Positions 27,447 through 33,804 of a stretch of 33,804 bases of DNA are shown here, piece after piece. The position numbers and the translations under genes are program-made. Position 1 is the first letter of the stretch. Each line of letters starts with the position of its first letter. The notes below the pieces were generated by a model. The model did no database searches and was not told where the DNA came from. It was given only the letters and a program-made list of their open reading frames with translations. The DNA comes from a virus, in IMG/VR virus record IMGVR_UViG_3300043602_000154, positions 1 through 33,804 of that record, one strand, 5' to 3'.

Positions 27447-28607
27447 ATGGCCATCAGCACTCCACAGATCAATAACGTCCTCACCAAGTTCACCAAGCAG
27501 ATCAACTTCGAATACGTCCGGCAAAACCTGTTCAGCCCCTACATGGGCGAAGACATGGGCGCCATCATCCGCATCCGTCGCGAGCTGACGGACGCGGGCA
27601 ACCAGATGAACATCCCGCTCGTCGCCGCCCTGACCGGCGCGGGCGTCGGCTCCGGCCCGCTGGTCGGCAACGAAGAGAAGATCGACGACTACGGCATGCG
27701 GCTGTGGATCGACTACGCCCGCAACGCCGTGGTTTCCAACAAGTCAGCCCGCCGCAAGGATTCAGCGGAGGTGTTCGACGAGGCCCGCTCGCTCTTGGGC
27801 GACTGGGGCAAGTCAAAGCAACGCGACGAAATCGTCGACGCGCTCTATGCGCTGCCTTCGGAGTCGGCCCCGGTCCTTCTCGACTCCAACGCCGGCCAGC
27901 GCGTCAACGGCATTCAGTTCGCGGCTGCCACCGCCGCCCAGCGCAATACCTGGCTGACGGACAACTCCGATCGCGTGCTGTTCGGCAAACTGGTGTCCAA
28001 TGGCGTCAGCAACGTGTTCGCGACCGCGACCGCCACCCTCGACACCACCGACGACCGCTGCAACCGCGCCGCCATGCGCCTGCTCAAGCGCATTGCCAAG
28101 AACGCCACGCCGAAACTGCGGCCCTACAAGACCACTGACGGTCGCGAATACTTCGTCGCCTTCCACGGCACCCGCACCTTCCGCGATCTCAAGCAGGATC
28201 TCGAAACCATCAATGCCACTGCCCGCCCGCGGGAGGGCAACGGCATGGACAAGAACCCGATCTTCCAGGACGGCGATCTGCTCGACGACGGGGTGATCCA
28301 CCGGGAGGTTCCAGAGATCGATACCCGCTGCCCGGCCTATTACGACCTGGCCGGTGCTACCGACGCCAGCCCTGACACAAAGACCGATGTGCGTCCGGTC
28401 TGGATGTGCGGGCAGGGTGCGCTCGCGTTCGGCTGGGGGCAGATGGCGCGTCCCACGCAGAGAGACGAAACCGATTACCAATTTCTCAAGGGCGTCGGTG
28501 TCGAAATGGCCTACGGCGTCGGCAAAATGTTTAAAAAAACCATCGCGGGCGCGCTCAAGGAATGGTCGATCGCCACCGGCTTCTTCGCTGCCGCGCCCGA
28601 CTCCTGA
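27447..28607 (+). CDS. Major capsid protein (N4-gp56/DUF4043 family)
   Basis: 386 aa. Characteristic features: KQINFEYVRQNLFSPYMGED, MGAIIRIRRELTDAGNQMNI (first strands), LTGAGVGSGPLVGNEEKIDD (E-loop region), LWIDYARNAVVSNKSARRKD and SLLGDWGKSKQRDEIVDALY. This matches the N4-gp56 family of HK97-fold coat proteins. The C-terminal half holds the peripheral domain (GREYFVAFHGTRTFRDLKQD) and ends VGKMFKKTIAGALKEWSIAT. A good AGGAAAGGA site precedes the ATG. It forms the icosahedral shell around the scaffold. Confidence 0.88.
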   Translation: MAISTPQINNVLTKFTKQINFEYVRQNLFSPYMGEDMGAIIRIRRELTDAGNQMNIPLVAALTGAGVGSGPLVGNEEKIDDYGMRLWIDYARNAVVSNKSARRKDSAEVFDEARSLLGDWGKSKQRDEIVDALYALPSESAPVLLDSNAGQRVNGIQFAAATAAQRNTWLTDNSDRVLFGKLVSNGVSNVFATATATLDTTDDRCNRAAMRLLKRIAKNATPKLRPYKTTDGREYFVAFHGTRTFRDLKQDLETINATARPREGNGMDKNPIFQDGDLLDDGVIHREVPEIDTRCPAYYDLAGATDASPDTKTDVRPVWMCGQGALAFGWGQMARPTQRDETDYQFLKGVGVEMAYGVGKMFKKTIAGALKEWSIATGFFAAAPDS

Positions 28608-28655
28608 TCTGTGGCACGCACAGCAACCGCAAACCCATAGACAAGGAGTTACATC

Positions 28656-29051
28656 ATGGCAGTCTTACCAGCAGCACCAGCCCGCTCCACCGGCTATCAG
28701 ATCGTCACCTACCTGCGGGCTCCTATCGTGTTTGGCGACGGCGTTGGCGGCATCGTGCAAGTCGGCACCTTGCCGGCCGGTTCGATCGTGCTGCGCACCT
28801 ACGTCATCATCACGACGGCGTTTAACGGCACCACCAACACGATCAAGATCGGCACTGTCGCATCCGATGCCAGTTACGGCACTGGCATCTCGACGGCAAC
28901 TGCCGGCGTTATCACCGGCGGCACCGCGTTGGCCACCGCCACCACCGCAACGCCGACGGTCGATACCCCGGTGATTGCCACGCATGCCACGACCGTTGCG
29001 GCTACTGCGGGCGCTGGCTTTGTGGTGGTCGAATATCTACCGATGCCGTGA
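28656..29051 (+). CDS. Probable head decoration or head-fibre protein, 131 aa
   Basis: Almost entirely beta and Thr/Ala/Gly-rich: YQIVTYLRAPIVFGDGVGGI, VQVGTLPAGSIVLRTYVIIT, AFNGTTNTIKIGTVASDASY, then repeated TAT-like strands and ending GAGFVVVEYLPMP. No charged region. AAGGAG precedes the ATG. Small all-beta proteins right after the coat gene are usually capsid decoration proteins; the ATT-rich strands resemble head-fibre/tape-like beta proteins. The gene order and composition support it, not a specific family. Confidence 0.6.
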   Translation: MAVLPAAPARSTGYQIVTYLRAPIVFGDGVGGIVQVGTLPAGSIVLRTYVIITTAFNGTTNTIKIGTVASDASYGTGISTATAGVITGGTALATATTATPTVDTPVIATHATTVAATAGAGFVVVEYLPMP

Positions 29052-29102
29052 ACAACTTGGGGGGCGGGCAACACCCGCCTCCCTTTCAGGAAGGGACAGT
29101 CA

Positions 29103-29417
29103 GTGGCTAAAATTACATGGACGGGAGAGGACGAACTACACCAACGCGAAGACGGCAGCGGCATGGGCCCGAGCTACTGCAAAATATTCGGACTCCGTTT
29201 TGATAAGGGCAAGGCGGTTGCCGTCAAAGACCCTTCCATTATTCAGCGGGCGATCCGCAACCGCTTCTTCGCGGTTGAACTGACCGCTGCGGAACAGCGC
29301 GAGCACGACGCGCAGCGCCCGCCGGAGCCTGCCGACGAAACGCCGGATGTCCCCAAGCGCGGCCCCGGACGGCCACCGAGAGTGAAACCAAATGCCGTCG
29401 ACCAAGACGCGGCCTGA
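29103..29417 (+). CDS. Hypothetical virion-region protein, 104 aa (GTG start)
   Basis: GTG at 29103 after GGAAGGGA. Sequence: MAKITWTGEDELHQREDGSG, YCKIFGLRFDKGKAVAVKDP, SIIQRAIRNRFFAVELTAAE, then a disordered tail with the AT-hook-like GPGRPPR (KRGPGRPPRVKP). The middle GLRFDKGKAV-V-DP-I-KA---FEV pattern recurs in small proteins next to connectors in rhizobial phages. Possibly a head completion protein. It overlaps the gp4-like gene by 26 nt. Confidence 0.6.
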   Translation: MAKITWTGEDELHQREDGSGMGPSYCKIFGLRFDKGKAVAVKDPSIIQRAIRNRFFAVELTAAEQREHDAQRPPEPADETPDVPKRGPGRPPRVKPNAVDQDAA

Positions 29418-29736
29418 ACTGATCGACGCGGTTCTGAAAGAGCTCGGCGTGCTCGGCGTCGGGCATGCGGCGTCCGCCGAGGATGTCGATGCCGTCGATG
29501 GATTGATCGATGCCGCGCTTGCCGATCTGGAGGGCCAGGAGGTCATCCGGCTCGCCGACAGCGACGAGTTTCCGCTCACGATCTTTAACCAACTCGTGCA
29601 CTACATCACGGAGCTTGCGGCGCCGGGTTACGGGCGCGCTGGCAACATCGGCGTGATGGAAATCGCCAAGCAGCAGATGCGGGTGGCGGCGCGCGGCGGC
29701 CCGACCTACGAGGTTATGCGCTCGGAATATTTCTGA
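29392..29736 (+). CDS. Head-tail connector, P22 gp4-like tail accessory factor
   Basis: 114 aa: MPSTKTRPELIDAVLKELGV, LGVGHAASAEDVDAVDGLID, AALADLEGQEVIRLADSDEF, HYITELAAPGYGRAGNIGVM. This helical layout (TR-EL-xAVL-ELGVL, then a helix bundle with ADSDEFP and ELAAPGYGR) corresponds to the P22 tail accessory factor gp4 family, which binds below the portal and starts the tail. It follows coat and precedes a gp10-like gene, as in P22. The ending is a conserved MRSEYF. Confidence 0.75.
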   Translation: MPSTKTRPELIDAVLKELGVLGVGHAASAEDVDAVDGLIDAALADLEGQEVIRLADSDEFPLTIFNQLVHYITELAAPGYGRAGNIGVMEIAKQQMRVAARGGPTYEVMRSEYF

Positions 29737-29737
29737 C

Positions 29738-31150
29738 ATGGTGGCAATCCCCTTCCCCCTCTCGTCGGCCCCCGGCCGCGTGCCGCAGGAAGGCGCCGGC
29801 CGCCTGCTCAACTGTTTCGCCGAGCCGCTCGGCGACGGCCGTGCCGTGTGGGCGCGCTGTCCCGGCCTGACCCGGTTCGCCACCTCGACCCAGGAGACAT
29901 TCTGCGGCGGCCTGCAGGTCGCGGGCACGCTCTACAGCGCATGGAACGGCAAGGTGGCCACGTTCAACTCCACCGGCACCGAGACGGTACTGAGCGGCAC
30001 GCTGTTGACCACCACCAACAAGGGCTTCTGGGCGCGCAACAACAACACCACGCCCGATGTCGTGTTCGTCGATCCGCAGAACGGTGCCTATACGGTGACC
30101 TCGAGCGCGGTCAGTGCCTTCGCCGACATCGATGCCGCCGGGGTGAACTCGGTGTGCTTCCAGCACGGATACTTTTTTTTCACCCGCGGCGACGGTCGCG
30201 TCATCAACTCCGACCTCAACGCCGTCACTGTGAACGGGCTCGGCTTCACCGTGGCAGACGCCAAGCCCGATGGCGCACTGCGGGCCATTCCCTGGAACGA
30301 TCAGCTCTACATCTTCGGCCAGTCCTCTATCCAAATCTATCAGGACACCGCCAACACGCCGCCGGCCTTTCCCTACTCGCTGGTGACTACTGTTTCACGT
30401 GGAATAGCGGGCCGCTACGCCGTCGCCGGGCACGAGGATGGTTTCGGGCAGGAACTGCTCTGGGTGGCCGATGACAACACGGTCTGCCGCCTGAAGGGCT
30501 ACCAGCCCGACAAGGTGTCGCCGCCGCATCTCGATCGCCTGATCGCGGCCGTGGCCGACAAGAACACGCTCGAGGCCTCCTGCTACATCTCAGGCGGTCA
30601 TCCGAAATGGGTGCTGTCGTGCGCCGACTGGACCTGGGAGTTCGACCTCAACACCCAGAAATGGAACGAGCGCGCCTCCTACCTGATCCCGCGCTGGCGC
30701 GGCACCCAGGCGGTGTTCGCCTTCGACAGGTGGATCGTCGGCGACACCATGTCGGGCAAACTGTTGTCGGTCGACGAGACCGCGCACGAAGAGGACGGCG
30801 ACCCGCTGCTCTACCGCATCGAGAGCGGCCCGGTGGCTAAGTTTCCCAACCGCACCGTCGTGCCGCGCGCCGACTTCAACTTCGCCTCCGGTGTCGGCAT
30901 TGCCACCGGCCCTGATCCGATCGCCACCCAGCCCCGCGTGCGGGTGTCGTGGTCGGACGATGGAGGGGTGTCGTGGGGGAATCCGCTGCACCGTCAACTG
31001 GGACCGCAGGGCCGCGGCGAGGTGCGCGTCACCGTCACCCGCACCGGCATGGCGGGGCCGATGGGACGGCGCTGGCGGCTCGACGTCACCGACCCCGTGC
31101 ATGTCGGCCTGATGGGCGGCGACCAGGCCACCATACTGGGATCGAACTGA
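29738..31150 (+). CDS. P22 gp10-like packaged DNA stabilization / tail hub protein
   Basis: 470 aa. It begins VAIPFPLSSAPGRVPQEGAG, RLLNCFAEPLGDGRAVWARC, PGLTRF, the opening of the gp10 family. A beta-propeller-type body follows with repeated GYFFFTRGDGRVINSDLNAV, DQLYIFGQSSIQIYQDTANT and ELLWVADDNTVCRLKGYQPD blades, and it ends GMAGPMGRRWRLDVTDPVHV. P22 gp10 forms the hexameric hub that plugs the portal after packaging and carries the tail machine. The placement after gp4 agrees. A T8 run (30173-30180) codes FFF without breaking the frame. Confidence 0.75.
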   Translation: MVAIPFPLSSAPGRVPQEGAGRLLNCFAEPLGDGRAVWARCPGLTRFATSTQETFCGGLQVAGTLYSAWNGKVATFNSTGTETVLSGTLLTTTNKGFWARNNNTTPDVVFVDPQNGAYTVTSSAVSAFADIDAAGVNSVCFQHGYFFFTRGDGRVINSDLNAVTVNGLGFTVADAKPDGALRAIPWNDQLYIFGQSSIQIYQDTANTPPAFPYSLVTTVSRGIAGRYAVAGHEDGFGQELLWVADDNTVCRLKGYQPDKVSPPHLDRLIAAVADKNTLEASCYISGGHPKWVLSCADWTWEFDLNTQKWNERASYLIPRWRGTQAVFAFDRWIVGDTMSGKLLSVDETAHEEDGDPLLYRIESGPVAKFPNRTVVPRADFNFASGVGIATGPDPIATQPRVRVSWSDDGGVSWGNPLHRQLGPQGRGEVRVTVTRTGMAGPMGRRWRLDVTDPVHVGLMGGDQATILGSN

Positions 31151-31296
31151 TGGTCACGCTGTCACCCAAGCTGCCGCCGTTGCCGAATGTCACCGTGCCG
31201 GTGATCGACCCCAAGACCGGTCTCATCAGCATCGAATGGTATTCGTGGCTGAAGTTGGTCGACACCATCGTGCGGACGCTGCGCACCGAGGTCTAG
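31150..31296 (+). CDS. Small virion-region protein, 48 aa
   Basis: MVTLSPKLPPLPNVTVPV, IDPKTGLISIEWYSWLKLVD, TIVRTLRTEV. The stop of the gp10-like gene shares a base with this ATG (TGATG at 31148-31152). Short proteins of the type P-LP-V-DPKTG-I--EWYRWF-xLV are common in phage tail regions, often as an N-terminal part of a fibre or as a separate connector; here it ends as a separate protein. No functional claim. Confidence 0.6.
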   Translation: MVTLSPKLPPLPNVTVPVIDPKTGLISIEWYSWLKLVDTIVRTLRTEV

Positions 31297-31298
31297 GG

Positions 31299-31308
31299 GT
31301 GCGTTGCT
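31299..31308 (+). repeat. GTGCGTTGCT intergenic motif, copy 4
   Basis: Just after the 48-aa gene and 45 nt before the start of the frameshifted virion gene. The flanks differ from copies 2 and 3. Confidence 0.55.
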
Positions 31309-31352
31309 TGAACTGTGGCTGGCGGCATGCTGGCCCCACCTCTAACAGAGGA

Positions 31353-32047
31353 GTGCGTGTCATCTCGTTATTCGATTTTTTTCATCTAAGCCCGCCAAAG
31401 ACGCCGCCGCGGCGCGCGTAGCCGGGCTCAACCAGGGCTACAGCCAACTGTCGGACCTGTACGACAGGGGCACGAGCGCGCTGACCTCGAACGTCAATCA
31501 GGGCATCAGCCTCTACGATCCGCTCATCGCGAGCACCTCGGGTGGGGCTGGAGCCTTTGGCGATGCGACGGGTGCCAACGGGCCGGAAGGCCTGGCGCGG
31601 GCACGGGCGCTGTTCACGCAGAACCCCGGCTATCAGGAGGGGCTCACGCAGTCGCTCGACCAGAACGACCGGCGTGCGGCCTCGCGCGGCATGCTCAACT
31701 CAGGCAACACCATTGCCGACACCACCAAGCTCGCGACCGACTACACCAACCGGCTCTATGGCGACTACGTTTCCAGGCTGCAACCCTATCTCGGCGCCAA
31801 CCAGGGCGCGGTGGGCGGGGCGGCAGGCATGTATGCCAACCTCGGCCAAGGCCTTGCGGGCCTCTACGGGCAGCAGGGACAGGCGGCGCAGGCGACCCAG
31901 ACGGGCATCGGCAATGCCAATGCGGATGCCAAGCTGGCCGACTACAACGCCTCCAAGAACATCTGGACGACCGGGATGGGTGTTCTGCAAGCGGCGGCCT
32001 CTGCCGCTGCCGGGGTGCCGGTTCCGCCGAAACCCCCGACGGCCTAA
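31353..32047 (+). CDS. Virion/DNA-ejection-type protein read through a -1 frameshift, ~231 aa
   Basis: The beginning (VRVISLFDFF, from the GTG at 31353 after AGAGGA) and the rest (SSKPAKDAAAARVAGLNQGY..., to 32047) are in different frames. They join smoothly if reading slips back one base on T7 (31376-31382). Without the slip the product stops at 31421 after 22 aa. The long frame has no start codon before an ATG at 31691, which would lose the first half. Fused protein: an Ala/Gly/Gln-rich helical protein (GYQEGLTQSLDQNDRRAASR, GMLNSGNTIADTTKLATDYT) like the internal or ejection proteins of podoviruses. The start codon choice is uncertain. It could instead be a homopolymer indel. Confidence 0.6.
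31376..31428 (+). promoter_or_regulatory. Putative -1 ribosomal frameshift signal
   Basis: The zero frame reads T TTT TTT (31376-31382), a canonical X XXY YYZ heptamer. After a 6-nt spacer (31383-31388) the stem AGCCCG (31389-31394) / CGGGCT (31423-31428) can form, enclosing the self-complementary CGCCGCGGCG. Slippery heptamer, spacer of 5-9 nt and stem-loop are the standard parts of programmed -1 frameshifting. Confidence 0.6.
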
Positions 32048-32050
32048 CCC

Positions 32051-33604
32051 ATGCCCATCACCCCTGCCGACAGCCTCGACCTCCTGATCGCCCACGGCCC
32101 GCCGGACGCCACCGACTTTGCCAAGCAGATCGCAGGGTTGCCGGGGGCCTACTACGCCGGCCTCGACGAGGCCTACAAGCGGCGCAATCAGGATGCGTTC
32201 CAGAACGGGGTGCCAACGGATCTGCCGTCGCTCTACAAGTCCCTCCTGACCCTGGGCGGCACGCCAGCAGGCATCGAGGTGGCCAAGGGCCTGCAACACC
32301 AGCAAGCGATCCAGGCTGTACAAGATGCTGGTAAGGACGCTTTCGGGGGTGGCATCCCCGGCGCACCACCACCCACCGGCACCACGACCCCGCCCGGCAA
32401 CATGTTTTCGGCTCCTGCCGCCCCGCGCGTTCCCAGCGACGGCACCGGACAGTCCGTAACCGGGATTATATCGTCGTCGCCCTTTACCGGAAAGAACGCG
32501 GATTACGTTGCTGCCGCCGTAAAAAGGCAACTTGGGTTTGACGCGACCCAGCAACTCTCGCCCCAGCAGGTTGCCCAGGTCCAACAATTCGTCGACCAAG
32601 TGCCGCGACCGCAACAACCGCAACAGCCGCAACAAGCGCCACAGCCAACACCCAACCAGGTCGTCAGCGACCGCTTTCCCGGCCCCAACGGAGCTCCCGC
32701 GCCGGCGCCGAGCACGACAGCAAGCGACGTGGGCATGGCGAGCGTCACCAACGACCCAACGCTCGGTGGCCTCATTCCTCCCGGCCGGACCTACCGGCAG
32801 CAATTGTCCTTCCTGCAGCAGAAAGCTGCTGCGGCCGAGGTGTTGCAGAAGGGGTCCGGCAAGGTCTTTCAAGACGCCGCCGCCAAGATCGAGGAGCGGT
32901 TGCTACCGACGCCCGAATACAAAAACTATCTGGCCGGCAAAAGACCGGGCGAGACATTTCCGGACTGGCTCGACCGGGACGCCCGCGACAAGCGTGAATT
33001 CGCGGTCCTCAAGGATTCCATTATTCCAATGATCGACAAGTCGCGGGAAGGCGCAAGCGCGGCCGTCAAAGACATAGAAGCGATCAGCCGGGTTAATGAG
33101 CAACTTAACGCTGACAAAGGCATCATCAGCGGGATCCGAGCGGGTGACCGGCTTGCCCTGCAAAAGGTAGGATCGTTTTTAGGCTTCGATGGCCGACAGG
33201 TTGCCAACACGGAAGCCTTTAGGGCCGCCATGGGCGAGCGCGTTGCCAGCATCATCAGGGCGTTTGGTTCTGGCACCGCCATTTCAGAGGGCGACCGCCG
33301 TTATACGCAACAGATGGTCGGTGGTCAGATCGAGTTGGACGAAGCGTCCATCCGCAAAATTCTCGACATTGGCCAGCGCGCGGCTCAAGCCACGATTAGC
33401 AAGCACAACGATCTGTTCGACCGCACGGCGAAAACGTCCCCCGAACTGAAGCGTTATAGCGACAGCTATCGCGTCGAGGGGCCGACGGCAAAGAACGCTG
33501 CCGCGGCGACCATCAGCGAGGGCGCTACCGCGACCAACCCTCAGACCAAGCAACGCATGATCTATCGTAGTGGAAACTGGCAACCGCTGGGGCCGCAACT
33601 ATGA
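32051..33604 (+). CDS. Large internal virion / DNA-ejection protein, 517 aa
   Basis: N-terminal helical domain (PPDATDFAKQIAGLPGAYYA, GLDEAYKRRNQDAFQNG). A Pro/Gln-rich middle (PRPQQPQQPQQAPQPTP, about 193-215). A long helical C-terminal part (RTYRQQLSFLQQKAAAAEVL, MIDKSREGASAAVKDIEAIS) with GSFLGFDGRQVANTEAFRAA and MGERVASIIRAFGSGTAISE, which are typical of podovirus internal proteins, and ending SDSYRVEGP...GNWQPLG. It starts 3 nt after the frameshifted gene. The function (escorting DNA into the cell) is inferred from position and composition. The antisense 390-codon frame across this region is a shadow. Confidence 0.65.
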   Translation: MPITPADSLDLLIAHGPPDATDFAKQIAGLPGAYYAGLDEAYKRRNQDAFQNGVPTDLPSLYKSLLTLGGTPAGIEVAKGLQHQQAIQAVQDAGKDAFGGGIPGAPPPTGTTTPPGNMFSAPAAPRVPSDGTGQSVTGIISSSPFTGKNADYVAAAVKRQLGFDATQQLSPQQVAQVQQFVDQVPRPQQPQQPQQAPQPTPNQVVSDRFPGPNGAPAPAPSTTASDVGMASVTNDPTLGGLIPPGRTYRQQLSFLQQKAAAAEVLQKGSGKVFQDAAAKIEERLLPTPEYKNYLAGKRPGETFPDWLDRDARDKREFAVLKDSIIPMIDKSREGASAAVKDIEAISRVNEQLNADKGIISGIRAGDRLALQKVGSFLGFDGRQVANTEAFRAAMGERVASIIRAFGSGTAISEGDRRYTQQMVGGQIELDEASIRKILDIGQRAAQATISKHNDLFDRTAKTSPELKRYSDSYRVEGPTAKNAAAATISEGATATNPQTKQRMIYRSGNWQPLGPQL

Positions 33605-33804
33605 GCGACCTTCCGGAGGGGTTTGTTCTGGACACACCCGCTCCGTCTGCAGGCGGGCTACCAGAGGGGTTTGTGCTCGATAGCTCTGAGCCTCCTCCCA
33701 AGAAGCCCTTTAGCCTTACCTCAGCCCTCGCCGAGACCTGGCCCGCTCGCGTGGCCAAGTCCATCTATAGCGGGGTCACGCTGCCGGGCGATGTCGCTGC
33801 CGGG
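33601..33804 (+). CDS. LPEGFVLD-repeat virion protein, partial (runs off the right edge)
   Basis: The ATG at 33601 overlaps the previous stop (ATGA). It begins MSDLPEGFVLDTPAPSAGG, LPEGFVLDSSEPPPKKPF: two copies of the LPEGFVLD box. This box opens the large internal virion proteins of many proteobacterial podoviruses, which often carry a lytic transglycosylase domain further on. Then FSLTSALAETWPARVAKSIY and SGVTLPGDVAAG. 68 codons are visible. The enzymatic part, if present, is outside the window. Confidence 0.7.
   Translation, partial: MSDLPEGFVLDTPAPSAGGLPEGFVLDSSEPPPKKPFSLTSALAETWPARVAKSIYSGVTLPGDVAAG

Noticed and set aside
26448-27524. 358-codon minus-strand frame opposite the scaffold and coat starts
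   Set aside because: Crosses the scaffold/coat boundary and has no motif; shadow.
30173-30180. T8 run in the gp10-like gene as a second frameshift site
   Set aside because: The frame is continuous across it (FFF codons) and no alternative frame follows, so slippage would only truncate.
31700-32872. 390-codon minus-strand frame opposite the ejection protein genes
   Set aside because: Gly/Arg-rich shadow, no ribosome site, crosses the boundary of two plus-strand genes.

Overview
The window reads as most of a temperate, P22-like (podovirus-type) phage or prophage of an alphaproteobacterium, probably Hyphomicrobiales (Bradyrhizobium-like). Reasons: GC-rich coding sequence, a GcrA-family regulator, a spike base protein like the one of the Rhodobacter gene transfer agent, a VPLPA-CTERM envelope protein, and a head/connector set (portal, scaffold, coat, gp4-like and gp10-like proteins) in P22 style. 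Both ends cut genes: the integrase on the left and an LPEGFVLD-repeat virion protein on the right. No lysis cassette, replicative helicase, tRNA or CRISPR array was found; lysis genes may lie to the right.

Layout. (1) 1-5488, minus strand: one tightly packed early operon with a 30-aa peptide, a DGQHR/ParB-like protein, a ParB-MT-A70 adenine methyltransferase fusion, three small proteins, a YqaJ exonuclease split over two overlapping frames, Bet recombinase, an excisionase-like HTH protein and the integrase. (2) 5513-5979: the immunity region. A short Xre repressor is flanked by two promoters that each carry a TTCAC-N5-GTGAA palindrome between -35 and -10, with two or three further operators. 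(3) 5985-10343, plus strand: rightward early genes: Cro/YdaS-like protein, GcrA, small proteins, VRR-NUC nuclease, and a replication gene holding a lambda-style origin (GTCAC iterons followed by an A-rich tract). (4) 10482-13530, minus strand: an accessory (moron) block of small HTH, membrane, GP88-like and zinc-ribbon proteins. (5) 13767-17000, plus: small terminase, three small genes, large terminase, followed by two more minus-strand morons (16987-17786). (6) 18443-33804, plus: virion genes, with the spike base, adhesin and tail-spike genes placed between portal and scaffold, and a minus-strand VPLPA-CTERM moron after the tail spike.

Two things stand out. First, nine genes, eight of them leftward accessory genes, share a leader CTGATAGG(A/G) whose core contains the ribosome binding site, usually 6-8 nt before the start codon. 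Four of these leaders are preceded by a hairpin with the same loop (TTGGCG or TTGGCA in the transcript). This resembles the start-associated sequences described in cluster K mycobacteriophages and looks like a modular expression cassette for cargo genes. Second, a virion gene near 31353 opens only through a -1 shift on U UUU UUU followed at 6 nt by a stem-loop.

All function calls rest on reading protein motifs by eye; no database or folding search was run.
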